Part shown: one piece after another, positions 33,908-41,809 of the stretch
Numbering within the stretch: position 1 is the stretch's first letter
Layout of the letters: each line of letters begins with the position of its first letter
Assembly: GCA_046330075.1 (NCBI GenBank)
Contig: JAXLTL010000005.1
Span: 159,777 to 223,776 of the forward strand
DNA length: 64,000 nucleotides
Direction of reading: 5' to 3'
Source of the DNA: JAJTFW01 sp046330075
GTDB taxonomy: Bacteria; Bacteroidota; Bacteroidia; AKYH767-A; OLB10
The notes under the pieces: generated by a model
What the model was told of the DNA's origin: nothing
The model's database searches: none
The model's input: only the letters and a program-made list of their open reading frames with translations
Position numbers and translations under genes: made by a program

Positions 33908-33944
33908 GAGGCTGTTTCAAAACGAGACAGCCTCTTTTTTTTTT
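33908..33944 (+). terminator. Rho-independent terminator
   Basis: Stem GAGGCTGT/ACAGCCTC (33908-33915 with 33927-33934) followed by ten T, 25 bases after the stop of the barrel gene. Confidence 0.92.
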
Positions 33945-34340
33945 AGTGGAAGTGCATACAAAGCTGTGCAGAGGTGACGGGAGCTTCAATGATCATATCC
34001 TTTTAAAATATTGGCAGATCCCTACGTAATGGATTAACCATGACATCTGTTCCTTTCGGGGATACGCAGGCTGGTGTTCTCCTTCGATCTTCGCTCGAAG
34101 GACCTTTTGTTCAACCTCTTCGGGGTTTTGAATGCAACACTTCATGTATTCATGCAGCCGATGCGAATTTTTTTTCAGCGTTATTCGATCCTACCCGTTT
34201 ACAAACGTATACAAATGATTATAAGCATTTAACATTTGGCAGAATCCGGACAGGGGCTCTACTTTTGCCCCATCAAAAAAAATTATAAACAAAATGAATT
34301 TCCGGGGATACGAATCCGGTCACAGAACGCGTTGATTTCT
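33945..34340. other. Gene-free stretch with a CCTTCGA/TCGAAGG hairpin
   Basis: Nothing convincing in it. A perfect 7-bp inverted repeat (34081-34087 with 34095-34101) could form a hairpin. An 82-codon frame crosses it but has no family features or start context and was not accepted. Confidence 0.5.
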
Positions 34341-34348
34341 TACCTTTG
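34341..34348 (+). promoter_or_regulatory. -7 box (TACCTTTG) for the DUF3127 gene
   Basis: Exact TA-N2-TTTG match, 24 bases before the ATG at 34372. Confidence 0.6.
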
Positions 34349-34371
34349 AAATTCTATAATCAACATTTATT

Positions 34372-34746
34372 ATGAGTCTCGAAATTACAGCCAAAGTACT
34401 GTACTCTCTTCCAGAGCAGACAGGTCAGGGTAAAAATGGCCCCTGGGTGAAGCAGGATATTATCGTTGAAACGGAAGAGCAATATCCAAAGAAGATCTGC
34501 ATGAGTGCATGGGGTGACATGGTAGCCACTTTCCGTTCCTATGCTCCCGGCACACGTCTGAAAATCAATTTCCGTGTTGAATCACGTGAATACAATGGTC
34601 GCTGGTACACTGACGTTCGTCCCTGGAGAGCTGCTGTAGCCGATGGTGCTCCTGCGGGTGCTCCTGTTGATACCGGCATTGGCGCTCCTGCTATGACCAC
34701 AACCGCCTCCGGTGATGGCGATACCATGGATGATTTGCCCTTCTAA
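34372..34746 (+). CDS. DUF3127 OB-fold-like protein with an SSB-like acidic tail
   Basis: 124 residues. The N-terminal ~85 residues match DUF3127, small single-strand-DNA-binding-like proteins of Bacteroidota (GPWVKQDIIVETEEQYPKK, SAWGDMVA, ESREYNGRWYTDVRPWRA). A disordered Ala/Pro/Gly-rich linker then ends in GDTMDDLPF, which has the form of the conserved SSB C-terminal tip (DDxPF) used to recruit repair and replication proteins. The family role is not established as far as I know; the tail argues that it competes with or mimics SSB. It has its own promoter box and terminator. Confidence 0.85.
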   Translation: MSLEITAKVLYSLPEQTGQGKNGPWVKQDIIVETEEQYPKKICMSAWGDMVATFRSYAPGTRLKINFRVESREYNGRWYTDVRPWRAAVADGAPAGAPVDTGIGAPAMTTTASGDGDTMDDLPF

Positions 34747-34762
34747 TCCTGATATGACTACG

Positions 34763-34792
34763 AAAAACCCTGCCTGATCGGCGGGGTTTTTT
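34763..34792 (+). terminator. Rho-independent terminator
   Basis: Stem AACCCTGCC/GGCGGGGTT (one mismatch) with loop TGATC, then six T. Lies between the DUF3127 gene and the S46 peptidase gene. Confidence 0.88.
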
Positions 34793-34813
34793 ATTTTTAC
34801 CCGACAAATAACC

Positions 34814-36973
34814 ATGATGAAACGAATCACCTCCACCTTTCTGTTCACCTTCCTGATCCTCACCCGCTGTGCCATGGCCGACGAGGGCATGTGGTTTCCT
34901 CAGCTACTGCAACAACTGAATGCTGCCGAGATGAGGATTAAGGGGTTACAGATTCCTGTAGAAGAGATCTACAGTGTCAATAAAAACAGTTTGAAAGACG
35001 CTGTTGTACTTTTCGGCGGAGGCTGCACCGGTGAAATCATTTCATCGGAAGGTCTCCTGCTTACCAACCACCATTGCGGTTTTGGTGAGATCCAAAGCCA
35101 CAGTACCCTGGAGCACAACTACCTCCGGGATGGGTTCTGGGCCATGTCGCCAAAAGAAGAACTGCCTTGTCCGGGTCTCACGGCCACTTTCATCATCCGC
35201 ATTGAAGACGTTACAAAAGAATACGCGGTGCTGGAGGGGCTCAGCGAAACCGATCGCGCAGCAAAGATCAAGGAAATCTCTGCCCGCCTCGAGAAAAAAG
35301 CAATAGAAGGCACGCATTACGAAGCGAGAGTACGTCAGTTTTATTCCGGCAATGAATTTTATCTTATCGTCACAGAAACGTTTAAAGACGTACGTCTGGT
35401 GGGTGCTCCGCCCTCTGCCATTGGTAAATTCGGAGGCGACACTGACAACTGGATGTGGCCACGTCACACGGGCGATTTCTCCATCTTCCGTGTATATGCT
35501 GATGCTGAAAACAAACCAGCCGACTACAGCGAGAAGAATGTTCCTTTCAAACCACGGCATTTCTTTTCTATCAGTCTGAAAGGTGTACAGCCTGAAGATT
35601 TCACGATGGTATACGGATTTCCCGGCCGCACACAGGAGTACATCTCCTCGTACCAGCTGCAAACGATACTTGAAGTCACCAATCCCAACCGCATCCGGGT
35701 ACGTGATGAACGTTTGCGCATCATGGGAGAAGCTATGCGCAGCAGCGAAGCGCTTCATTTAAAATACGCCGACAAGCAAAGTGGTGTCAGCAATGGCTGG
35801 AAGAAATGGAAAGGAGAAAGCAAGGGCCTGGAAAACGCCAACGGACTACAGAAAAAACAATACTTTGAAATCGACTTCAGCAGCTGGTGTGCAGCCGATC
35901 CCGCGCGGGCAAAAAAATACGGAGATATATTACCCTCACTTCAGCGACTGTATACCGGCAACCGTCCCTATCTGGCTGCCAACGACTTTTATTCTGAGGC
36001 TGCCATGGGCACTGAGATCCTTCCCTTTGCGGTAGGGATGAAAGCCTTTGCAGATCTTGCCGCAAAGGAAAATCCGGATACTGCCGCGCTGAACAAGGAA
36101 TTCCGCGGGGTAAAAGGCGGACTCGAAGGCTACTTCAAAGACTACGATGCCCCGACAGATCTGAAGATGACCGCATCGTTGCTGGAGATCTTTGACGGTG
36201 CAATACCGGATTCCCTCAAACCGGCTTATTTTACGGAACTGCGCAACCGTTATAACCTGGACTTCCACAAACTGGCCGAGGAACTCTTCGCGAAAAGCAT
36301 ACTTGATGATAGCGACAAGCTCATGAAACTGTTTTCGAAATCGCCGGCAGCTTGCGGAAAGGCGCTGAAGAAAGATCCCGCATATCGTTTGGCGGATGAA
36401 CTCATCACGTTCTATCGGTCACGTATAGCCGACAAAGTAACCGCACTTAATACGGAACTTGCCCGTCTCAACCGTATTTACATGGCAGGGCAACGCGAGA
36501 TGCAACCCGATAAAAAATTCTATCCGGATGCCAACAGTACGTTACGATTGGCCTATGGTCAGGTACGCGGATATGATGCGAGAGATGCTGTGCGCTTCAA
36601 CTATTACACAACGCTTGACGGGCTCATGGAAAAATACATTCCCGGCGACGAAGAATTTGATGTACCAACACGACTCATCGAACTCTACAATAAGAAAGAC
36701 TACGGGCGCTATGCGGTCAACGGTACGGTGCCGGTTGCTTTTATAGCCACCAATCATACTACGGGAGGAAATTCAGGCAGTCCGGTGCTCAACGCCCTGG
36801 GACAACTTATCGGCACCAACTACGACCGTGTATGGGAAGGCACGATGAGTGATATTCTTTTCAACCCGGAAATCTGCAGAAATGTAACACTCGATATCCG
36901 CTATACACTTTTCATCATCGATAAATACGCCGGTGCACAGCGGCTGATAAATGAAATGGATATTATCAACTGA
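34814..36973 (+). CDS. S46-family dipeptidyl peptidase, DPP11-like
   Basis: 719 residues with a signal peptide, a normal length for the family. S46 enzymes are periplasmic dipeptidyl peptidases of asaccharolytic and other Bacteroidota. The triad is visible: His in LLTNHHCGF (~87), Asp in GGDTDNWMWPRHTGDF (~215) and Ser in TTGGNSGSPVLN (~655). The residue that separates DPP7 (Gly) from DPP11 (Arg) specificity lies in FDxxWE; here it is NYDRVWEG (Arg ~671), so cleavage after Asp/Glu at P1 is predicted. It is flanked by terminators and stands alone. Confidence 0.93.
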   Translation: MMKRITSTFLFTFLILTRCAMADEGMWFPQLLQQLNAAEMRIKGLQIPVEEIYSVNKNSLKDAVVLFGGGCTGEIISSEGLLLTNHHCGFGEIQSHSTLEHNYLRDGFWAMSPKEELPCPGLTATFIIRIEDVTKEYAVLEGLSETDRAAKIKEISARLEKKAIEGTHYEARVRQFYSGNEFYLIVTETFKDVRLVGAPPSAIGKFGGDTDNWMWPRHTGDFSIFRVYADAENKPADYSEKNVPFKPRHFFSISLKGVQPEDFTMVYGFPGRTQEYISSYQLQTILEVTNPNRIRVRDERLRIMGEAMRSSEALHLKYADKQSGVSNGWKKWKGESKGLENANGLQKKQYFEIDFSSWCAADPARAKKYGDILPSLQRLYTGNRPYLAANDFYSEAAMGTEILPFAVGMKAFADLAAKENPDTAALNKEFRGVKGGLEGYFKDYDAPTDLKMTASLLEIFDGAIPDSLKPAYFTELRNRYNLDFHKLAEELFAKSILDDSDKLMKLFSKSPAACGKALKKDPAYRLADELITFYRSRIADKVTALNTELARLNRIYMAGQREMQPDKKFYPDANSTLRLAYGQVRGYDARDAVRFNYYTTLDGLMEKYIPGDEEFDVPTRLIELYNKKDYGRYAVNGTVPVAFIATNHTTGGNSGSPVLNALGQLIGTNYDRVWEGTMSDILFNPEICRNVTLDIRYTLFIIDKYAGAQRLINEMDIIN

Positions 36974-36994
36974 TGCATCAGGTATAAAATGGAA

Positions 36995-37033
36995 AAGTCC
37001 GGAGTGAAACACCCCGGACTTTTTTATTTTTTT
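36995..37033. terminator. Bidirectional terminator between convergent genes
   Basis: Stem AAGTCCGG/CCGGACTT (36995-37002 with 37014-37021) followed by a T-rich run on the plus strand and preceded by AAAA-rich sequence that serves the minus strand. It separates the S46 gene from the lipoprotein gene. Confidence 0.88.
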
Positions 37034-37043
37034 CAGACGATTA

Positions 37044-37499
37044 TTATTGTTTGATAAATTCGATAGAGCGGATCGCTCCGGCATTATCCGTAGCAGAAAG
37101 GTATAACACCTTATCATCCAGCATCACGATCGTCCAGGCGCGGTTGAGATCAGCAGCCCTGAAACCGGAATTGGTTACCCCGATGGTAGAATCGGCGAAG
37201 GAGAAATCGCTCAGTTTCACATACGCCTTGGAGAAACGGGCATCGATAGAATAATCACCGGTAAGAACGGTATCCATTACCAGGGTACCATTCTGATAAT
37301 ACTTCTGCAGGTGAATGCTCACAGTGCCATCTCCGAAACTCCAGGTTTCGTGGGAATCGTTGCTGTTAGCATATAATACTTTCCACGAGGTTTGGATCTT
37401 CTCGTCCAGCTTCTTCTCCGACAATAAGAGATCATTCTGCTCGCAGCTTACGAAGGTCAGTGACAGAAGGCCTGCCAGGATCCATAAAAGATTTTTCAT
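37044..37499 (-). CDS. Hypothetical lipoprotein, lipocalin-like
   Basis: 151 residues from the ATG at 37499. The lipobox LTFVSC gives a lipoprotein of 130 mature residues. The longer frame starting at 37544 overlaps a TACCTTTG promoter box (37542-37549), so it is rejected. The mature part has ETWSFGDGTVSIHLQKYYQNG and a beta-rich periodicity resembling lipocalin-like domains common in Bacteroidota; the family is not certain. The last strand IRSIEFIKQ is typical of such proteins. Single gene. Confidence 0.65.
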   Translation of the reverse strand: MKNLLWILAGLLSLTFVSCEQNDLLLSEKKLDEKIQTSWKVLYANSNDSHETWSFGDGTVSIHLQKYYQNGTLVMDTVLTGDYSIDARFSKAYVKLSDFSFADSTIGVTNSGFRAADLNRAWTIVMLDDKVLYLSATDNAGAIRSIEFIKQ

Positions 37500-37541
37500 G
37501 CGTCTGATTTGTTTTTGAGTCTTTATACCGTCCCTGATGAT

Positions 37542-37549
37542 CAAAGGTA
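37542..37549 (-). promoter_or_regulatory. -7 box (TACCTTTG) for the lipoprotein gene
   Basis: Exact TA-N2-TTTG match on the minus strand, about 43 bases before the ATG at 37499; it lies downstream of the rfaE2 stop codon, so it serves the lipoprotein gene alone. Confidence 0.6.
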
Positions 37550-37579
37550 CGGTTAAATTTATGTGAAATATTACAATTG

Positions 37580-38077
37580 TCAGTTTTTTGCTGCCCGGAT
37601 ACGTTGTTCGATGGCTGTGGTGGAATATCCGTCCACAAAGGGGATGGTTTGCACTGCTCCGCCGCGGGCTGTAACGATATCATAGCCTACAATCTCTTCC
37701 GGTTTATAGTCGGCACCCTTGATCAGGACATCCGGCTGCACCTGTTTGATGAGCTCGTACGGGGTAGGATCGTCGAAGAACGTAATGGCAGATACAAAGC
37801 CCAGAGAGGCGAGCACCATGGCTCTTGACCTTTGGTCGTTGATCGGCCGGGTAGGACCTTTAATACGCGAAACAGAGGCATCGGTATTCAACCCAATGAT
37901 CATTTTGTCACCAAAGTCAGCCGCGCGGGCAAGATAGTCCACATGACCCAGGTGGAGGATATCAAAACAGCCATTCGTGAACACAATCTTACAACCCTGA
38001 TCCCTCCATTTCCGGATCTGATCTTCCAGGGCGACGGTATCCATCACCTTTTTTTCGATACTACGCAGATGATTCAT
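37580..38077 (-). CDS. rfaE2: D-glycero-beta-D-manno-heptose 1-phosphate adenylyltransferase
   Basis: 165 residues, corresponding to the C-terminal half of E. coli HldE as a separate protein. It transfers AMP to heptose-1-phosphate to make ADP-heptose for the LPS core. The nucleotidyltransferase signature is VFTNGCFDILHLGHVDYL (HxGH), followed by DASVSRIKGPTRPIND and the end motif VDGYSTTAIEQRI. Its ATG overlaps the stop of the flippase gene by four bases (ATGA), so it is translated from the panD operon. The kinase half is not in the window. Confidence 0.92.
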   Translation of the reverse strand: MNHLRSIEKKVMDTVALEDQIRKWRDQGCKIVFTNGCFDILHLGHVDYLARAADFGDKMIIGLNTDASVSRIKGPTRPINDQRSRAMVLASLGFVSAITFFDDPTPYELIKQVQPDVLIKGADYKPEEIVGYDIVTARGGAVQTIPFVDGYSTTAIEQRIRAAKN

Positions 38078-39066
38078 GCAATTGCAGAATTACGGGTTTT
38101 CACCCAAAAGAAGAGTGTCAGCATGGATATCCCACCCAAAATTATCAACATCAAAGTGCTAACAGTGTGACTCATAGTAGCATACACAAGGCCATCGGTT
38201 TCGCTGAGGCCATAAAGGAGGAGTCCGCGCGACACCAGCAGATGATACGTACCGATACCACCCTGAACCGGAGCCGTCATTCCGATACCGCCCAACACCA
38301 TAATAAAGAGAGCAGCGGGAGCACCGAGGTCCTTGGTTTCCGGGAGGGCAAAGAAGCAGAAATAGCTCATCAGGAAATACATTGCCCAGATAAAGAAGGT
38401 ATGAAATACGAAGAGTGATTTATTCCGTACTCCGCCGATGCTCTTCAGTCCTTCACCGATTCCGGACATTAACTTCCTGATTTTCAGAACAAATTCGGGT
38501 GGAGATGGCATCCGGAACAGCCACACAACCAAGCCGATACCAGCCATTGCCAGGGCCAGCAGGATCAGGATCAGATTGGTCGCATTACCTACTTTTTGGA
38601 TAGCCGGCTCGAGGATTTCGGAGTAGAGGAATCCGCCCAATCGGTCGAACTCCAGCAACGCTGTGAGGCCAATACAGAAAGCCAGCAGCACTACATCCAA
38701 CAGGCGCTCCACGATCACTGTTCCGATCAGTTTCTCAAACGGAACTTCATCGCTTTTGTTCAGTGCACCACATCGGGAAATCTCTCCCAGACGGGGGATG
38801 GCCAGGTTTGCCAGATAGCCGAACATCAGCGCATGATACGCCGAGGAAAGCCGAGGTTTATAGCCCAGTGGTTCGGTAAGCTGAATCCAACGCATCGAAC
38901 GGCTGATCAAGGCTGCGAAAGAACAAAGACAGCAAAGGATAATATAAAAAGGGTCGGCGGTTTTCACCTTCTCCCACACCACCGAAAAATCCTGATGGCG
39001 AAACGTGAGCCACAGCAAGAGGGCGCCGATGGCCAGGAAAACAAGGTTTTTTAACGCGCTAATCAA
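38074..39066 (-). CDS. Flippase-like / lysylphosphatidylglycerol synthase TM-family membrane protein
   Basis: 330 residues with about eight hydrophobic helices. It matches the UPF0104/LPG_synthase_TM family: ISRSMRWIQLTEPLGY near the N-terminus, YLANLAIPRLGEISRCGAL, EKLIGTVIVERLLDVV, and a C-terminal GGIGMTAPVQGGIGTYHLLV. Members flip or scan phospholipids or glycolipids; no aminoacyltransferase domain is attached. It is coupled to rfaE2 and sits six bases behind panD, an arrangement that may be historical rather than functional. Confidence 0.88.
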   Translation of the reverse strand: MISALKNLVFLAIGALLLWLTFRHQDFSVVWEKVKTADPFYIILCCLCSFAALISRSMRWIQLTEPLGYKPRLSSAYHALMFGYLANLAIPRLGEISRCGALNKSDEVPFEKLIGTVIVERLLDVVLLAFCIGLTALLEFDRLGGFLYSEILEPAIQKVGNATNLILILLALAMAGIGLVVWLFRMPSPPEFVLKIRKLMSGIGEGLKSIGGVRNKSLFVFHTFFIWAMYFLMSYFCFFALPETKDLGAPAALFIMVLGGIGMTAPVQGGIGTYHLLVSRGLLLYGLSETDGLVYATMSHTVSTLMLIILGGISMLTLFFWVKTRNSAIA

Positions 39067-39072
39067 TGGAAA

Positions 39073-39426
39073 TCAAGCTTTTACCGGACGATTTTCCGCA
39101 TCGGGGAAACAGAGCCAGGGTTTAAATGACTTCGCCGCTTCGAATTCCATGCTGGCATAAGAAATCACGATCACCATATCACCCACGTGCATTTTACGGG
39201 CGGCAGGGCCATTGATACAGACTTCACCGCTTCCACGGCGACCGGTAATCACGTATGTTTCAAGGCGTTCGCCGTTATTGATATTCAGCACATGTACCTT
39301 CTCGCCTTCTATCAGATTAGCGGCATCCATCAGGTCCGGATCGAGGGTAATACTTCCCACGTAATGGAGTTCGGCCTGCGTAATTTTCGCTCGATGGATT
39401 TTTGATTTTAAGACCTGGATTGTCAT
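39073..39426 (-). CDS. panD: Aspartate 1-decarboxylase
   Basis: 117 residues, standard size. It makes beta-alanine from aspartate for pantothenate synthesis. The zymogen self-cleaves between Gly and Ser in ELHYVGSITLD to form the pyruvoyl group (Ser25). Other markers are KIHRAKITQAELHY, YVITGRRGSGEVCINGPAARK and GDMVIVISYASM. The TACCTTTG box ends only nine bases before the ATG, so the transcript is probably leaderless or nearly so. It is the first gene of panD-flippase-rfaE2. Confidence 0.96.
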   Translation of the reverse strand: MTIQVLKSKIHRAKITQAELHYVGSITLDPDLMDAANLIEGEKVHVLNINNGERLETYVITGRRGSGEVCINGPAARKMHVGDMVIVISYASMEFEAAKSFKPWLCFPDAENRPVKA

Positions 39427-39434
39427 AACGGGGA

Positions 39435-39442
39435 CAAAGGTA
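39435..39442 (-). promoter_or_regulatory. -7 box (TACCTTTG) for panD, probably leaderless
   Basis: Exact TA-N2-TTTG match on the minus strand; its last base is nine bases from the panD ATG at 39426, leaving space for only a few leader bases. Confidence 0.65.
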
Positions 39443-39450
39443 AATAATAT

Positions 39451-39841
39451 TGATCGCCTTCGGCGGAGGGTTATCCGCCGAAGGCGGAGGGTTAGAAATG
39501 TTTTAAGGGTTTTAAGGGCGCTCGCGCCCTGAGCGTAGCCTCAGGGTTATAAATGTTATGAGGGTTATAAATGTTATGAGGGTTATAAATGTTATGAGGG
39601 TTATAAATGTTTTAAAGGCGCTAGCGCCCTGAGCGTAGCCTCAGGGTTTTAAGGGTTAGGGGCAAGAGGTGAAGAGGGGCCGCCCGCACGATGTGCGGGA
39701 GTGAAAGAGGGACAAGAGTGAAAGAGGGGCAAGAGGGGATAATGACTGATATAGAACCCCTCTTCCCTTTTTGCTCCTCTTGCTCCTCCCGTCTTGCGAA
39801 GCAAGCGGGATGTTCCTCCCCGTCTCGCGCAGCGAGCGGGA
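39451..39841. repeat. Repeat-dense intergenic region
   Basis: No gene. Contents in order: CCTTCGGCGG/CCGCCGAAGG inverted repeats (39458-39491); a module GGCGCTCGCGCC-CTGAGCG-type followed by CTCAGGG (39507-39546); four 18-bp units of the form GGGTTATAAATGTTNNNN (39544-39615); a second copy of the GGCGCT module (39616-39647); a small palindrome CCCGCAC-gat-GTGCGGG (39683-39699); purine-rich AGAGGGGCAAGAG repeats; and two CCCGTC...GCGGGA palindromic modules (39788-39810, 39819-39841). The 18-bp units and the GGCGCT module recur at 47820-47978. Confidence 0.8.
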
Positions 39842-39869
39842 TGCTCCTCCTGCCCCTCTTCTTTTTTCC

Positions 39870-39877
39870 TATCTTCG
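39870..39877 (+). promoter_or_regulatory. -7 box (TATCTTCG) for the response regulator
   Basis: TATCTTCG, 21 bases before the ATG at 39898. It rules out the longer open frame that begins in the repeats upstream. Confidence 0.55.
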
Positions 39878-39897
39878 CTGTATCAAGAACTGAACCT

Positions 39898-40284
39898 ATG
39901 CAAATAAGTAAGCCCCGCAAGATTTTTATTATTGAGGATGATCCCCTGCAGGCGGACATGTTGAGAGATCGACTGACGCGCGATACCGGCCATGATGTGA
40001 AAGTGTTTTATACCGGTGAGTCGTGCATGCGTTCCCTTTCCGATAATCCGGAGGTAGTGATCATTGATTATAACCTCAACAGCAACGACCGGTCGGCGGC
40101 GAACGGGATGGACATCCTTACTTCGATAAAGAAATATCTCCCCGACACCCATGTGATCATGCTGAGCAGCCAGGAACGGTATGCCATCGCGCTGCAAAGT
40201 ATTCAGAAAGGAGCTGAGCAATATGTGATCAAGGATAAAGAAGCCATCGAAAAAGTGGCGAAGCTGGTAGACGACCTGCGATAA
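39898..40284 (+). CDS. Single-domain response regulator
   Basis: 128 residues, a lone receiver domain. Acidic pocket IIEDDPLQ (14-15), phospho-acceptor Asp57 in VVIIDYNLN, Ser/Thr position in VIMLSSQ, and Lys in YVIKDK near 107. There is no output domain, so it would act by binding another protein, for example a kinase or the motility/secretion apparatus. No histidine kinase is adjacent. The start is fixed by the TATCTTCG promoter box; the frame open to 39691 runs through repeats. Confidence 0.9.
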   Translation: MQISKPRKIFIIEDDPLQADMLRDRLTRDTGHDVKVFYTGESCMRSLSDNPEVVIIDYNLNSNDRSAANGMDILTSIKKYLPDTHVIMLSSQERYAIALQSIQKGAEQYVIKDKEAIEKVAKLVDDLR

Positions 40285-40312
40285 ACTGACGCTTTACCCC
40301 CATTCCCCATAG

Positions 40313-40346
40313 AGGCCGGATGCATTCCGGCCTTTTGTTTTTTTAC
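40313..40346 (+). terminator. Rho-independent terminator
   Basis: Stem AGGCCGGA/TCCGGCCT (40313-40320 with 40326-40333) with loop TGCAT, then a T-rich run. Behind the response regulator. Confidence 0.9.
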
Positions 40347-40513
40347 ATTCGTCCCGAAACGATGCAGTTTGTCCCTTCTTTTGAGATACGTCCCTACAGA
40401 ATTGGCAAGCTAATCTTTTGTTTTCATTTTTGCCTTGCTTAGTTCGCCGTCATGCTTATCAATCCAGTCACTTCCTTCTTGCTTCTGCTGTTTCATTATC
40501 TCCTGCAAAGACT

Positions 40514-41752
40514 ATGTATCGTTTACTAATCACCGCTGTGCTATTCTTGCTTAGCCCGATGCTGCTCACCGCACAGGCTTATGTAGAGGGCGGTAAAACC
40601 CGTCACAGGTTTGCACAAACTACCCTTGGCATTGATCTGGGGTATGGTTTAGCAGGCGGACATCAGAACTACCGGCTGGATGGGAACACCATCACCAGTT
40701 TTCGCGGGCCCTCGTATAGCGAAGCACGGCTCATCATCGGCGGGCTCCATTTCTGGGGACATGCCGATTTTTATCTTGCCGTACCCGTGATACGCGATAA
40801 AGTATCTCCCTTCAGCACCGGAACAGAAACCGGGACCAGAATATACCCGCTCCGGATTCGTAACAACAAAGCCGTTCCCTTTGCCGGCATTGCTTTCACC
40901 GAAAACATTTACCGGCAGGAGGAAGGTCCCAGGCAACGCTGGTTTTCCACTCCTGTACATGCGGGCATCAGTTATCTAAGCAAAGCCGGACTATTTGACA
41001 TCTACGCCGCTTACGACTTCAGTAAACCTGAAAACTACTTCATCTCCTCCACGCGAGCCATGCCGCTGGACTTTCCCCGGTGGAGAGTCGGATTTCGCTA
41101 CAAACGCATATTCGACACCACACTCAGCGCCGAAAAAGACTGGAAAAACGGAATCACCCAACGAATGACGGATACGCTGGCCGTTATGAACCGGCTCAAC
41201 GGCATCACAGTCAGCGTAGGTCCCTCTTATGCTATCTTTCTCCAACATCCTGCTGCAGAACCGGAAGAAAACAAATCATTGGGTCACCACCGCGACGTAC
41301 CCCTCTTCGCAGATGTGGCCATTGGATACTATCTTCACCGACCTGACGTGCAACTGCAATTCGCCTTTCGTACCCCGGGAAACACTTGCGAGGCATACGG
41401 AGCAAAGCACACACTACAGCGCACATCGCTCGCTCTTGAAGGTTATAAATTTCTCTTCGACTATCACGGATTCTGTTTCTTCGCCGGTCCATCACTCAGC
41501 AATGAATGGTGGACCTCCACCACACAGAAAAGCGGACAAGGACAGGAACGCGTACGACAGGAAAAGATACAACCCGGCCTGGTGTTAGGCTGGGACATTC
41601 GTCCCAACCGCTTGCAAAGTATGTATTTCCGTACCCATCTCAGGTGGTATCCCGGCATGAAATTCAACACCGGCGCCGGAAACAAAATACCGATGGATCA
41701 GCTCGAGTTAAACTACATTCAGCTGGTGGTATTTCCGGGGAGGATGTTCTGA
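40514..41752 (+). CDS. Hypothetical outer-membrane beta-barrel-like protein
   Basis: 412 residues from the ATG at 40514, which gives a clean signal peptide (MYRLLITAVLFLLSPMLLTA-QA); the upstream extension of the frame has no such start. The mature protein is rich in alternating aromatic strands (GIDLGYGLAGGHQNY, WRVGFRYKRIF, MYFRTHLRWYPGMKF) and ends in VVFPGRMF with a terminal Phe, which suggests a barrel of perhaps 12-16 strands. No family recognised. It is convergent with the T9SS gene at 41810. Confidence 0.65.
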   Translation: MYRLLITAVLFLLSPMLLTAQAYVEGGKTRHRFAQTTLGIDLGYGLAGGHQNYRLDGNTITSFRGPSYSEARLIIGGLHFWGHADFYLAVPVIRDKVSPFSTGTETGTRIYPLRIRNNKAVPFAGIAFTENIYRQEEGPRQRWFSTPVHAGISYLSKAGLFDIYAAYDFSKPENYFISSTRAMPLDFPRWRVGFRYKRIFDTTLSAEKDWKNGITQRMTDTLAVMNRLNGITVSVGPSYAIFLQHPAAEPEENKSLGHHRDVPLFADVAIGYYLHRPDVQLQFAFRTPGNTCEAYGAKHTLQRTSLALEGYKFLFDYHGFCFFAGPSLSNEWWTSTTQKSGQGQERVRQEKIQPGLVLGWDIRPNRLQSMYFRTHLRWYPGMKFNTGAGNKIPMDQLELNYIQLVVFPGRMF

Positions 41753-41809
41753 TTGTAATTACACACTTGCAGTATCAAACGGGAACAGAGACTTTTCCTG
41801 ACGGCATCA

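Noticed and set aside
34040..34288. 82-codon open frame in the gene-free stretch before the DUF3127 gene
   Set aside because: No family pattern, no start context, and it crosses a hairpin (34081-34101). Treated as noncoding.
39691..39897. Upstream extension of the response regulator frame
   Set aside because: It runs through purine-rich repeats and palindromic modules and precedes the TATCTTCG box; the receiver domain starts naturally at 39898.
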